Shown one piece after another: positions 33,944 through 45,766 of a stretch of 64,000 nt of DNA. Each line of letters starts with the position of its first letter. The first letter of the stretch is position 1. The DNA comes from Nemertoderma westbladi (Eukaryota; Xenacoelomorpha; Nemertodermatida; Nemertodermatidae): positions 1 to 64,000 of the forward strand of contig JAUCBJ010008611.1 in the NCBI GenBank assembly GCA_032718475.1, written 5' to 3'. The translations under genes and the position numbers were made by a program. The notes under the pieces are model-generated. The model did not search any database and was not told where the DNA came from. It saw only the letters and a list, made by a program, of their open reading frames with translations.

Positions 33944-35716
33944 TCAACAGGCTGCAAACATATATAGATGACCGTTACTAGGTATTGGGGCGCAATTCTC
34001 AAACTCAAAAAAAGTTGTCGCTTTCTTCAAGGAACAACAGTACCAGGGGGATTCTTTACTCCAGGATAGGCCAGTCCGATCAGTAAGATAGATATTGCCA
34101 GTACGTGAAGAGAACACAGGTTTTACACCGTTCTCCAGGGCTCTCGGGAAGTTAACAACCGGCACATCCTCCCATTGGTACCATTGGTCCTCACCAGGGT
34201 CGTATAGAGCGCCCTTACTGAAGTTATCCGCGGCTACCGCAATGAGATGGCAGTCGGGCATAACGGCGGCGAAATCAACGCGACAAGACTCGAATGGCAT
34301 ATAGGCGAGGGTAGTCCAGCCCGTTACCGGGGAATAAACACAAGCCGAGTCGGAATCGCGTTCCGTAGAGTTTCCGCCCCCGAACACATACATTAGGTTC
34401 CCGTCGGCGGTGCACTCGGAGTAGGCGTGCGCGAGAGCGCGAGAAGGCACCGGGGTGAGGAGACCCGTAGACACGTCTATAAACAATCCTCGCCAACTGA
34501 CGGTCGCTACGATGTTGGACCGGTAACTGGAGAATATATAGAGGCCGTCGTCGAGAAGGACCAGTCGCACGTCGCCGTTGATATCCGGCAAGAAGTCGGG
34601 AATCGTTGCCACTTCCTTCCAACTATTTTCCACCAGTGTGTACTCGAATACCGACAGGGTTTTCTGTTGATGTAGCGACGCCGCCACATACAGATGCGAG
34701 CAGCTACAACAGCAGGCCTTGGCTGTGAACTTCCTACCGTTGGGCGAGTCCAATGATTTCAAAACATACCATGCGTCGTCCAACACATCGCCTTTGTCGA
34801 TGTACAGAAGGAGTTTGATCGATGTGAGAGCGTGTATAGAGTAGGAAGTTGAAGCGATTTGGACAGCGTATATAAGACCGGCTTTATTGGGTATACGCGG
34901 TACGGTCTGTTTCGATTGTAACTCTGTCTTTTTATGAGGGGAAAGCTGATATTTAATGGCATCCTGAACCATTTGACTAAATTTATTAGAATTTGAATAC
35001 TCACTGAATGTTAAACAATCAGCTAAAGTCTCTGAGTCGACCAGGGGTAAGCGAACATGGTCTATCAGCATCTCGAAATGGTATAAACGATTCGATGGAT
35101 TATCTCGCACCCAATGGATTAACGACATTAAAACTTGACGCTCATTCTCGATGTTTAAATCGCTTGATGATATAATCGAACGTAAACTATCCAGTGGTAA
35201 TTCTACGAAGTATTCGCTTTGCGAAAAACTTTTAAAATTATTGCATAGAAATGTTGTTATGTGATTAGTGAGGTCATGCAATTGGAATGTATCTGCTTTT
35301 TTTAGATAATCAATAATGTTTGATATTCGAATAGTTTTGTTGAGGAATTCTGTGCAATGAGCTTTTAAATCGTCCAGAAGCAGAAAGTCACCAGCTACTA
35401 AGATTTCCAGTACGTTGTCCTCAGATAATTCAAGCTTCCCTGTGTAAATATAACTGAGAATGTCGGATAATGTACCTGTGGGAATTTCGTCTAAAACCAC
35501 TCGTTTCTCTGATGTTTCAATATAGGAGCCGTTCAACATTTCGCTAAAGAATGAGCTACTAGCAGCCAGAAGACATTGGTGGCAATGGAATGACACCCCA
35601 CCGGATACTAGAACCACGTCACAGAAACGTTGTGCCAGTCTCTGTTCGTTGAGATGGCAAAGCATTTCGTTGCGCGAAGATGTCAATTGTAGAGTAAAGG
35701 ATTGTGACTGAGACAT
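33944..35716 (-). CDS. Kelch-like protein (BTB-BACK-Kelch), single exon
   Basis: 590 codons with one uninterrupted frame. Residues about 20-125 form a BTB domain (QRFCDVVLVSGGVSFHCHQ; LAASSSFFSEMLNGSY; YIYTGKLELSEDNVLEIL). Residues about 130-240 form a BACK domain (LIHWVRDNPSNRLYHFEMLI, then DHVRLPLV). The rest (about 280-590) is a diverged beta-propeller, with LMYVFGGGN as the clearest Kelch blade signature. Kelch-like proteins usually bring substrates to cullin-3 ubiquitin ligases: BTB/BACK bind CUL3 and the propeller binds the substrate. Length (570-620 aa) is typical of the family. Several blades lack the usual double glycine, so the propeller is diverged. No particular orthologue can be named. 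The start MSQSQSF is the first Met of the frame. Intronless copies are common in invertebrate Kelch expansions. Confidence 0.93.
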   Translation of the reverse strand: MSQSQSFTLQLTSSRNEMLCHLNEQRLAQRFCDVVLVSGGVSFHCHQCLLAASSSFFSEMLNGSYIETSEKRVVLDEIPTGTLSDILSYIYTGKLELSEDNVLEILVAGDFLLLDDLKAHCTEFLNKTIRISNIIDYLKKADTFQLHDLTNHITTFLCNNFKSFSQSEYFVELPLDSLRSIISSSDLNIENERQVLMSLIHWVRDNPSNRLYHFEMLIDHVRLPLVDSETLADCLTFSEYSNSNKFSQMVQDAIKYQLSPHKKTELQSKQTVPRIPNKAGLIYAVQIASTSYSIHALTSIKLLLYIDKGDVLDDAWYVLKSLDSPNGRKFTAKACCCSCSHLYVAASLHQQKTLSVFEYTLVENSWKEVATIPDFLPDINGDVRLVLLDDGLYIFSSYRSNIVATVSWRGLFIDVSTGLLTPVPSRALAHAYSECTADGNLMYVFGGGNSTERDSDSACVYSPVTGWTTLAYMPFESCRVDFAAVMPDCHLIAVAADNFSKGALYDPGEDQWYQWEDVPVVNFPRALENGVKPVFSSRTGNIYLTDRTGLSWSKESPWYCCSLKKATTFFEFENCAPIPSNGHLYMFAAC

Positions 35717-37860
35717 GATGACGAATCCAACATATAAACTAGGCCTACTACAGTAGGCCTACTAATTATCAGATTATGGCAGTATGGTCAAATTGACAAT
35801 TGGGGTTTGTTGTATAATATTTTATCGTGCAGTAGGCCTACCTATCTGCCTATGTGTTAATTTTAAACTAAACTACGATATATTTAACGTTAGACAGCTA
35901 GTACTGTAGTAGGGCAGGTTACTTGCTGACTTGTGGTGATCAGGTGATATTTAATATTATAATATACTGTATTGTATTACCGTTAGGCCTAGCTTCGGCT
36001 TCGGGAAATAAATTATTATTACTAGGCCTATATGTACTACAGTATGTACAGTTGTATAGATATAGTACCGGTACTGCTACACTGAAACTACACTATGTTG
36101 TATACTGATATAGCATACTGGCATAGGCATAAGAACATACTGGCAGAAGAAAGGAAAGGCCAAAGACAAACTGAAAGTAATTAATATGTGTACCGGTTTT
36201 TAGTATTTCTACTGTAGCAAAAGTCTCCAATACACAGAAAGCTAAGATTTATAGAAATATTTAGGTAAAAGCACGTGAGTTGCTAATTTACTGTAGTACC
36301 AAAAGTACCACCCAACGCCCAACCATTCTAGTCGATAAGTAATAATTGCTTCTGTATTGACCTTATTGGAAAGTGCCCTTAATTTACACTTTTCGTACTG
36401 CCGACTGTATACGTAGAGTATACGACTGATTAAGTTTTATCTTGGAACCAAAGTAATTCAACCATGGTTTATACAACTGTAATGATTACCTGTGCTGCTC
36501 TGTTTAGTTTTCCCGAAATAATGAACGAAAAAGAAAAAGAAAAACGAAATGTGGTGATTTTAATCTTCCAATTTTAATTTGACTGATTTTAGTTATCCTC
36601 GCAGCGATATTTATCAATGTTTTTTCATTAGATTCTTAGAAGCAGGTTTAACACAATTTGTAAATAAACCTATACACGAAGTAATCCGGATCGCATATAT
36701 TACCAATTTGGGTGTCGTTCAGCATATTTTAGCAGATTAACCTAATTTCGCGAATATTTAATTTCGATATTCATCATTTAAGGTACCTTTTACAGACAGA
36801 CAGAGTACTACCAGCCCCTAATACCTACCCACGCAGTGTTTAAAATTCTTCAATCAGCTGGCCTCCCGCCTAACATCGCAGTATGTAGGTACAGTATAAC
36901 CTTATATTCCCATATGATTCACTAGTAATAACAAATACTGTATAAAGTCTGATTGAAAAAAGACACTTTAAGTATTTTTTGAAACTTTTTTCCACATCCT
37001 GGGGTTGAGCTGCGTCGATTGATATAACTTTCATTGACGGACGAGCTAAAGCTTTAGTTACCAAAATGGCTACATACGCCATATTTAGCAGATCGGTAGA
37101 TTTCACAAACTATAAAAAAAACTCCTTATTATACAGTGCTAATCTCGATGAAAAAAAGAATGCACACATTAAAAAAAATAAACCTACAGTATTTTATGTT
37201 TACTTTACAGACATCAGCATCACACATCTAATCGATACGGTACAATACGTCATTTATAAACTATATTTATTGCGAAATTTCCTAGCGCTGACAAGATACT
37301 GTATATTATCTTGACCCCTCCTGTCCAGTTCACCAACCGCGAAACTGTCAGGGCAGCGAAATCAGCAATATTAACCCGGTGCACCACAAACTCTGCCGGA
37401 ACTCGGAACACTTAACCATTCCGCGAACTCACGGAAGCTGTGATAACCTCTCACCCCCAACCCGTGTAAATAGTATTTTATTGCATCAGATTGTTTAATT
37501 TAATTATAATCTTACTGTTTGCCCTGATTGGGGGCGATGGCGCATCTATATAATAATAAATACAATAATACCATATTCCATATCACTAATATTAGTATTA
37601 CTATTATTGTTATTAAGGATTTACATGGTGATGATAATCGACATATTGTACAGAAGGCCTACATATAGCGAGAAATTAAACTATATTGCATCACCATGAA
37701 GGGGTTGCCCCCCGATAAAAATATAATTAATAGACCTATTATCTAATAATTAATTATCTACTATCTAATTAATGGACAATCTAAAAACATATTAAATGCA
37801 GCCAGATGAGTAATTAAAATAAATTAAATATAACATAGTACGTATGGTTAATTAGGATAC
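35717..37860. other. Interval without a recognisable gene
   Basis: Upstream flank of the Kelch gene and further AT-rich DNA. It is dense in TAGGCCTA palindromes around 35738-35760, 35832, 35985 and 36023. No exon-like frame or promoter element can be supported. Confidence 0.5.
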
Positions 37861-37872
37861 GAGGGGTTATAG

Positions 37873-40800
37873 TCCGGCAGCCACGTACCTCTTTTTGGCC
37901 TAACCGAAAATTTTTGGACGGATTACATTTTTTGGATGTTTTGGTGTCTAGGTGTTCTTAACATAAAAAAGTGATTTATGGACTTTGACACCTTGGGCAA
38001 TTTTTATTAATGACCCGTTTCTATGGACTACAGTAATTTCTATGAAAGCTTAGCGATCAGAATGGCGATTAACTGTTAGGCTTGAAGTGGTTGTAATTTT
38101 GATCGAAAATATGAAAATTTTAGAGAAACTATTGAAGTGTTGCTATGGTAACGAAGGCACTACAGCTATCGCTCTATCTTTCCAAATGAAAAACTACTAT
38201 GCCTACTGACACTCATGTGTTTTTTGTTTCGTTTGTGCACTTTATTAATAATATGTTTCCCTAATTAATATGCACCACATCAATTTTGTGTAGAAGTATG
38301 GTTAGCAACAAATACCCGTATTCATGGAAACCACAGTAATTTATTGCGGACATCACATCTGAAGCATTTAAAACCTTGATAGAAATTTATTACCTTAAAA
38401 TGTATATATAAATAATTTGTCTCCTGCTTGTTATGTATTCCGGAGCTGGTGGTATGCCCTCAGGTATTGCAATCGGGGAAACTTGATTGTTAGCTATTAT
38501 CCACCCATATTTTCTGGGGTCTACACTAGGTGGTCTAACTGTGTTCTGCATTGTGTTCTTCCACACCATTACTTTCAAATGGGCCCTTTTCACGTTCTCT
38601 GAGAAGGAGTCAGTGGTTGGTGATATTGTTTGCAGCTTTGCACAGCTGGTAATTGTTTTTTCTGTGCACACTTTTGTCGTGACTGGGTCATGTTGTCTGA
38701 GTCATATCCATAGCAGTCACGCCAGTCAGTTATTAAGTTAGTACATTCCATTAAGACTGTAGATTGCGGTGCTTCCATATCTCCCAAACAAGTAAGAGTG
38801 AGTCCTTTATCCAAAGCCTTGATGACTTTCGCATTGCCAATCCCAAACATACTTGCAACCATGTCACAACCAGATAATGCATGGCCTCCCAAAAGATTTC
38901 CTATAATACCGCGATGCATTTTTACTGTTTCTCCCACGTCTATTACTGCGGTACGGTTTTTAATGGGGACTTTACGGAAATTGAATTGGTTATACCTGTA
39001 ATTCCCCTCAGATAAAAATGTAATAATAGAAGAAATACAGAATATTTATCTGCGAAAAGGCGCATAGCGCGCATGTTCTGTGGAAACTTTTTCCCAGATA
39101 ACATCTTCGATACACCGCCAAAATACACACGATACACTTCGGAGAGGCCGGTTTCAACGATTAAACTTCCTATGGATCCAATGAAACTCATTAATGTATG
39201 CATCCCACCTAATGTACAGTAAGTCCACCGTCCTGAACAGGAAAATACCAAATTACATAGTGACATCTTTGAGGAACTCATGGTCAATACATTTGGCTCG
39301 ATGTTGAAATAGCAGACCCCGCCAAAACTTTTAATGGCAAGGCATTACCGGGTTTGAAATACCAGTACATATAACTCTTGATATCTTTGTCATAATCTAG
39401 TTATTTTGACATTTCCTTTTTGGTCAATCTCAGTATAGAATGATCCGCTTCATCCACATGTGATAAGGTAGGTTCAATATTCCTGTTTGGTTGGGTTATT
39501 AGCATAGCTAGTGAATGCGTGGATTTCTTACAATTCATGGAAATTAAATTCGTTTATACAGTAGTTTGCTTGGTATTACCTAGGTAAACTCCTGACAACC
39601 TGTAAGGGAATCGGATGACTCTACTAGTCCCGACCCGTTAACTAGTACCGGCCCGTTGACTTTTAAATATGATCAATTTTTGAGATTTTACTAGCTATTT
39701 CTTTTACCAGATACAATAGTTACTGTTTTTTCCGTTCGGACTAGTCATTTTATAATTTTTTACAGTAATTGCTAGGCTTCCTAATTCGATTAGCTATCAT
39801 CAACTGTTATATTTCTAGAGAACTAAGCAAACATACAGTATCATTTAAATATTAAAAAAACATTAAAAAAAACATTAAAAAAACATACGTCGATGACAAT
39901 TAAACGAACAATTCGACTCACCGTATAAGAAACTACAACTATGTCAATTTTCTAGAACAAGTCCCATTTAAATGCAGAGACCTGGAAACTCACTAGCTAT
40001 TCCATGAAGAAAACACTAAATGTGAGTAATCATAGGCCTAACTAATGATCAATAACTAATAATCATAACTAATGATCATCATTAGTTATGAATTCCAAAC
40101 CCAATTCTCCATATCGAAATGGTCACCCAAGAAAAAGTACTGTAGTACCAAACTCAAAATTTGGAATATTATAAATAGTATTATATCGTACGTTGTAACG
40201 CAGGAACATACTATACTGTACAGTAGAATCCACTCTAATCTACTTTGCTGCTAAGGTACTTATGCACTTTATCTGTACCATCCCTTACGGTATCGATTTA
40301 TGAATACGGGTACAATAAAATAAGATGTACAATACAGTAGAAAGGAGCTAAACTGGAAATAACAAATATAGTTACCGTAGAAACATCAGCTAAATGTTAT
40401 AATCGCTGAAATTTGTAATCTTTAATAATTATGTTAACACTCAAACATGTCAGGTTAAGAAATAAATTTCACCCAAATTTAGATTCTTAACCTTATCTAA
40501 AGTTACAGAAAGGCCACGCTAATAAAATTAACACAATTTAACTAACTTTGGTGCATATTTTGTAACTAATGGTATAATTAAAGGCGTTTGAAATCGAAAC
40601 ACTAAACTTGAATGCCGTCTCCATAGCAACAGGATCTAAACATCAGACAAAAAAGATTGTCATTATTTAGTAAATGAAAACTATATTGACTTTGTAGAAG
40701 ATTTCAATCCATTATGACATGCTGTTTTGCAGTTGCTATGCTTTAAATGAGAATTACGTGGTCCTTAGCAACTAGGTCGTTATTTCAAAATGCCCAAAGT

Positions 40801-40910
40801 CAAAAATTTTAAAATCGCCATTTCCTTAATAAGTGGGACCTATAGAACTCAAAACATCAAAAAAATTGAATTCGTCCAAAAATTTTCGGTATACCATTGT
40901 GGCTGCCGGA
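37873..40910. mobile_element. 3-kb TIR transposon carrying a broken gene
   Basis: The left end is TCCGGCAGCCACGTACC; the right end reversed is TCCGGCAGCCACAATGG. Both are followed by ccgaaaatttttggacg(g/a)att and a tttgatgtttt-type stretch, so the arms are alike for at least 90 bp and weakly to about 200 bp. The flanks are ttatag and ttattag, a near but not exact duplication. The interior (38390-39236, minus strand) encodes pieces of a protein family common in invertebrate genomes. The superfamily is not determined. Confidence 0.8.
38390..39236 (-). pseudogene. Spliced, fragmentary GGxHxLMSFxGSIG / HALSGCD family protein
   Basis: Upstream piece: after the acceptor tttcctgttcag (ending at 39237) comes GGMHTLMSFIGSIGSLIVET, then SKMLSGKKFPQNMRAMRLFA. 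Middle piece: after another acceptor (ggaattacag, near 39000) comes NQFNFRKVPIKNRTAVIDVG, then GNLLGGHALSGCDMVASMFG and NAKVIKALDKG. Final piece in another frame (38671-38390): AHLKVMVWKNTMQNTV, then PPSVDPRKYGWIIANN. I recognise this order from large uncharacterised proteins repeated in cnidarian, mollusc and other genomes. Their function is unknown; here they lie inside a TIR element. At least one frame break and missing upstream exons mean it is probably dead. Confidence 0.65.
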
Positions 40911-41080
40911 TTATTAGTTAAATTTACATACAAGATAAGTACACCATGTCCTGGAATATAGTGTCGTTATTATGGTACATGCCCCCGCCCTCAAATTTTT
41001 TTTTACAAATCTCAATGAGATTGCATGAAATTTGTAACAGAGATAGTTTCACCTCCCGGCCACTGACTGGGTGAGCCAGA

Positions 41081-41695
41081 ATTTTTATTTTCGCTTTCGT
41101 TCTTTAGCTACAAACGTTTAAAAAAAGTTGCACCATAGTTATTCTTCAAATGTTTAGTGATTTTTTGGTACTATTAGAAATCTGACCGTGCAAGGATTCC
41201 AAATATGTAAAAATATTTGAATTTGGTTGGGAAATAGCTGAGATATGGGCATTCGAAATTTACATGTATTTTTGCTTCCGCTGCAGGCCATTTATTCCAT
41301 TTAATAAATACACAATGTTCTAGAACATTTTGTTTATCTCATAAGTAGCTTGTCAACAATGCCATGCCTAAATGATAATACTAGTATATGGATATTCATA
41401 CATAATCAAAATGTTCTAGAACCTTGTGTATTTATTAAATAGAATAAATGGCCTGCAGCAGAAGCAAATACATGCAAAATTCGAATGCCCGTATCTCAGC
41501 TATTTCCCAGCCAAATTCACATATTTTCACATATTTGGAATCCTTGCATGGCCAGCTTTCCACTAGTGCCGTACCTACAAATCACTATAAGGTTGAAGAA
41601 TAACTATGGGGTAACTGGTGCAATATCGACGGAGACACTTTTTTTAAACGTTTGTAGCTAAAGAACGAAACCGAATATTTATAAAAAATGCCCAT
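41081..41695. mobile_element. Foldback element (about 615 bp)
   Basis: Two imperfect arms of about 280 bp face each other around a short loop near 41375. Paired strings: cgttctttagctacaaacgttt and aaacgtttgtagctaaagaacg; aaatagctgagatatgggcattcg and cgaatgcccgtatctcagctattt; gcaggccatttattcca and gaataaatggcctgc. No open frame; no clear target duplication. Confidence 0.85.
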
Positions 41696-42051
41696 GATGC
41701 ACAACCAGATAAATAACAACGAATATAGCCAAATAACAAATTTAGTTTCCTTCTATAGGTACAGTATTACCCCGTCGTCAAGCGGAATATCTCTTCCCAA
41801 TGAATCCTATGTGAATATGTAATATAGGTACTCCTGCTAAGTTAGGCGGTAGGCCAGAGCGGGATCCTTAAATACATGCAACTACTGTATTATACTGTAG
41901 GTCAACTATAAAACATTTTGCAATCCACAGTGAGTAACAACTGTAATAGGACACACCACACTGCTTTGTGTAACTAAAATTAATTCTCCTGATCCACCCC
42001 CTACTACTATTACTACTACTAGGATCGGCATGCTGCATTGCAGCTGCATTT

Positions 42052-42836
42052 TTAAGAATGCTGTGCCGGCTTGTCAACAAAATTGAACCGCCACAACTCC
42101 CTATCACCCATGACATTTGCTAGATCATCCGCATCTTTAAGGCCAGTGTCCTTTAAGATGCGTCTCAAGAAAGTCATGGGCTGTCCACTATGCTTATTCA
42201 CTCCATGAGGCTGCCAAAGTACAAGATTATGCACTGGCTGGTCCTCACGGCGAAAGCAATGTCCTGCAAAGCGGAGGCGATTTTGTTCTAGTGTCAAGCT
42301 TGGGGGAACCAATGAGACACCTCCAATGTTATATAGTGTCTGGTTGGAGATGTGTGCATTGTACTTGACACAATGAACCCGGCGTAGCATTCTTGTGAAT
42401 GTGCCATCCAGAGATTTGGTGTCCTCAGCAGTTAGAGCCCAGCATGGACTCCCGTAGAGGAGTACTGGAACTACTGCTGCTCTAAATAATCGGACCTTAA
42501 GTTTCCGATTAATTCTCGGTGACTTCCAAATCCTGGAAAGCCTATTCAAGGCTGCCCATGCCTTTCCCTTACGTATTCGAAGGTCCTCACCTGACTTCCG
42601 GATCCATGATCCCAGGTAACAGAAGTCGTCCACATGCTCAAGCATACCATCCTTTGAGCTTATGCTCATCCGATCAGAGACTTGCTGAGGACTTTCAAAG
42701 TTAACTGTCAGAATTTTGGTCTTTCTGGAGTTAATAAAAAGACCAACACTAGAAGCAGCATGTTCTAATGAGCTGAGGAGCCGTTGGGCTCCCTCTAATG
42801 ATTCTGAGAGTACTCCTAAGTCATCAGCAAAGTCTA
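42052..42836 (-). pseudogene. LINE polyprotein continuation after the frameshift
   Basis: In the shifted frame the sequence reads YLDFADDLGVLSESLEGAQR straight after the stop, so motif C (FADD) and the palm are intact. It continues through INSRKTKILTVNFESP, DDFCYLGSWIRKSGED, RVHCVKYNAHISNQTLY and NRLRFAGHCFRREDQPVHNL to a stop after DKPAQHS. A one-base gain (or two-base loss) in ctaactatctagac (around 42835-42850) accounts for the break. It is otherwise open, so the lesion is young. Confidence 0.88.
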
Positions 42837-45368
42837 GATAGTTAGGTACTTGGCAGGATTTCCTCGACTTCTGGAGCCAGTAGGTGGAGTTATCATCACC
42901 CCATCATCATTATGATGATCTAAGGACATGCGTAGAACATAGTCAACCACAATAATAAACAAGAATGGTGCAAGTGTGTCTCCTTGGAGGACGCCCCATA
43001 ACACTTCAAATGGTTCTGTGTCACCATCAACAGTAGACACAAATGTTGTCGAACCATCGTATACTGATCTGATAGCTGCAATAATTTCATCAGGAATCCC
43101 ATATAATGAAAGTATGCTGAACATACGTGAGCGAGAGACTGAATCAAAGGCCTTGAAGAAGTCAACAAAGATAACAGCCAGATGCCTGTCTTTCTTTTTT
43201 GATAATTCTTCAATTATCCTTCTAAGTGCCAAAATGGGCTCCATGGTCCCACGACCTTTACGGAACCCATTCTGATTTCCACGGAGCAGTCTCTCAATGG
43301 GATCCCTGATGCGATTTAATAGAATCCTATTGTATAGCTTTGCAGCAATCGAGATCAATGAGATTCCCCGAAAAGAACCATAGAGTGTTAGGTTGCCCTT
43401 CTTGGGAACTGGCACCAACTTATTTGTTTTCATTTCTTGTGGGACTCTTGTTGTACGGTACATGTCTACTATGATGGGATAGATGAGCTTTAAACACTCA
43501 GGTATTTTAAAGACCTCAGGGGGAACACCATCTACTCCACTGGCACGATTGGTCTTAATGCTCTTTGCAGCAGCCTTCACTTCTGCAAAGGAGATATCGC
43601 CAATGGGAATATCTGGGAGTACAGACTCAGACACCTTTACATCTATAAAGTTATCAGGCAATACCCTGTCATTATTGAGGAGCTTTTCAAAGTGGGCTTT
43701 CCAACCATTGAGGCGATCGGCTGGTGATTCAGCCTTAACCTTGGTGGTTGGTTGGCTTTTCCGCCCAGTAAGCAGATTGATCGATTTCCATGCCTGGGAT
43801 GATTGCCTGCTGTCGTCAGCATCATTGATGGCATCAACCTGTTGGTTTATTAGCTCCTGTAGATTAACAGAGTACTGCCTGTTCAGGGACCTAGATGCAG
43901 CCTTAACTGCATTCTTGGCCGCTGTAGTCTGTTTGAGTCGGGACTCTTTCTGCGCCTTATGAAGGTCATTTCGGCACTTTTGAATTTTGTTGTCAGTCCA
44001 GGGGGCCATTTTCCTGTTTCGAGGGTATACAGGAACTGTTTCTGCAGCTGCTAACTTAACTGCTTCTGTAAAGGCAGTATAGCCCTCACAGTGATCTGCC
44101 GCCTCAGAGGCAAGAGCCTCATACCTGTTGCTCAGCTGTAGTGTGAAGCTGGATCTCACACTTGGCTGTTGCAACAGAGAGGACCAGTCATGCCGCGGCA
44201 AGGCAGATTTCGTTGTTCTGCTAGCACGCAGACTAAGTCTTACCTTGGCCACAATAAGGCGGTGATCACTGGAGAAGGGTCGAAGTGTAAATGCATTACA
44301 GTCTTGTATAGAGCTCCTGTATTTCCTACGAAACAGAATATGGTCTATCTGGGACTTGTGACCACTGGGTCCACTATGAGTCCATAGCTTTCCAGTTCGC
44401 TTCTTGAACTGGGTTCCAGCCGAAAACAATCCATTTCCAGAGATAAAATCCTGAAGATGGACAGAATTTCGGTTAACACTATTGCTATAGACCCAGGGCG
44501 ATGTAGGTGATTGATGCAGATTTGCATTAAAGTCTCCCAGGAATGTTAAGAATGCATGCTGATCCACTCCATCAGTAGCTGCTTGTAGATTGTGGTAGAA
44601 ATTTTCCACCTCCTCTACAGGGGCAACACTAGTTGGAGAGTAGCACACAATCAGAACCACCTTAGGAAACTTCTTAGCCAGTCTTCCAGAACATGAGAAG
44701 TGGCAACGGATGATGCGGTTAGAGATTTGGTCTATTTTGTCCAATGCTGCATGTGCAGTTGGATTCATCAATAGACCAATTCCACCATTGCCACTATCAT
44801 CTGCTGACGCGAGGGCGAGTCGCCAACCGCCCCCCATGTCCTTAATCAGAACCTCATCAGTCTGTCCAGTCTGCATTCGGTGCTCTTGAACACCCACTGC
44901 GCTAAGAGAAAGCTTATCTGCCAAGGCAGTCAGCTCACCTTGTCGCATTGGGGACCCGAGTGTTAGGGTGTTTACTGAGGCTAGTCTAGTGACTTGCCTC
45001 AGATTCACCAATGGCTTTGTTGGTCGGGGTGGAACATGAGAGTAGCCTCCAACTCCAGAATCCCTCTCCCCATCACAATCTGGCCTCCCTGGTGACCCAG
45101 GGTTTGGGCCAGAAAGGTCATCAGGAAAGGGACTCAAAGAATTGTTGACTGCTCTCTCTCCAGTAGGGGGTGAGACAGGCAGCCGGTCAGGAGTTAACTG
45201 ACGCCTGTGAGGCCGATTGTGTCCGGTAATTCCACTGGCCTCTAGTGGCCGGACCTCCGCATTGCTAATGTAATCCATAGTGGGGGTTGGGGGGTGCTTT
45301 TTTGCCGAGTCAGCTCTCGGGGCAAATACCACACCCTGGTTTGCCATTCCACAGGGTGGGTGTCGCAA
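42834..45368 (-). CDS. LINE polyprotein, endonuclease and reverse transcriptase, up to a frameshift
   Basis: 844 codons. After a Pro-rich N-terminus, an APE endonuclease starts near residue 125: LASVNTLTLGSPMRQGEL, GVQEHRMQTG (catalytic Glu), LTFLGDFNANL (Asp/Asn pair), QIDHILFR and SSDHRLIVAKV (Asp-His). The reverse transcriptase follows: KTNRASGVDGVPPEVFK, QNGFRKGRGTMEPILALRR, VIFVDFFKAFDSVSR (motif A Asp) and GVLQGDTLAPFLFIIVVDYV (motif B). The frame stops at AKYLTI, directly before the catalytic FADD motif, which is present one frame over. The enzyme copies LINE RNA into DNA at a nicked target; this copy cannot make it in one piece. Confidence 0.9.
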   Translation of the reverse strand: MRHPPCGMANQGVVFAPRADSAKKHPPTPTMDYISNAEVRPLEASGITGHNRPHRRQLTPDRLPVSPPTGERAVNNSLSPFPDDLSGPNPGSPGRPDCDGERDSGVGGYSHVPPRPTKPLVNLRQVTRLASVNTLTLGSPMRQGELTALADKLSLSAVGVQEHRMQTGQTDEVLIKDMGGGWRLALASADDSGNGGIGLLMNPTAHAALDKIDQISNRIIRCHFSCSGRLAKKFPKVVLIVCYSPTSVAPVEEVENFYHNLQAATDGVDQHAFLTFLGDFNANLHQSPTSPWVYSNSVNRNSVHLQDFISGNGLFSAGTQFKKRTGKLWTHSGPSGHKSQIDHILFRRKYRSSIQDCNAFTLRPFSSDHRLIVAKVRLSLRASRTTKSALPRHDWSSLLQQPSVRSSFTLQLSNRYEALASEAADHCEGYTAFTEAVKLAAAETVPVYPRNRKMAPWTDNKIQKCRNDLHKAQKESRLKQTTAAKNAVKAASRSLNRQYSVNLQELINQQVDAINDADDSRQSSQAWKSINLLTGRKSQPTTKVKAESPADRLNGWKAHFEKLLNNDRVLPDNFIDVKVSESVLPDIPIGDISFAEVKAAAKSIKTNRASGVDGVPPEVFKIPECLKLIYPIIVDMYRTTRVPQEMKTNKLVPVPKKGNLTLYGSFRGISLISIAAKLYNRILLNRIRDPIERLLRGNQNGFRKGRGTMEPILALRRIIEELSKKKDRHLAVIFVDFFKAFDSVSRSRMFSILSLYGIPDEIIAAIRSVYDGSTTFVSTVDGDTEPFEVLWGVLQGDTLAPFLFIIVVDYVLRMSLDHHNDDGVMITPPTGSRSRGNPAKYLTI

Positions 45369-45766
45369 TGGAGTCAGATATGAGGCCCATCACCCATATC
45401 TACTCTGGCGCACATGACCCACCATTGGCTGTTGCAGCTCATCTGCTGGGTCATGCCCTGTACCCTTGCTGCCAGGTGCAGGTCGCAGTGAAGTGCTCTC
45501 AGAGTGGACATGAGAACACTCTACTCCTGACCAGCCATTGGTAGATCACCATCTGCCTGGTCAGGCCATATACCCTGCAGCCAAGTATATGGGTCCTTAA
45601 TCCAGGACCAAGGGCGTCCTTATCCCAGAACGAAGGGGGTCCTAGTTACAGGATCAGATTTGTCCTAGTATAAGGGGTCTATGCAGCTACAGGTGGCACC
45701 TCCTTTATGCTGCATGGAGGTGGCAAGTTTTCTTGATCAATGACCTAGAATACCTGACCTGACCTG

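Larger units (their letters stand above)
42013..45766 (-). mobile_element. Near-full-length LINE (APE-type non-LTR retrotransposon)
   Basis: The minus-strand element ends at a (TAG)n tail (tagtagtagtaatagtagtag, plus-strand 41990-42021). It spans endonuclease, reverse transcriptase and a C-terminal region. The 5' end is placed near 45766, because catagcagag just beyond belongs to another dispersed repeat (compare 23161). A truncated sister copy lies 4 kb away (46247-46660), nearly identical, so the family was recently active. Clade (RTE-, I- or CR1-like) is not resolved. Confidence 0.88.

Noticed and set aside
42976-44387. Plus-strand frames opposite the LINE
   Set aside because: They are antisense shadows of the conserved endonuclease and reverse-transcriptase frame.
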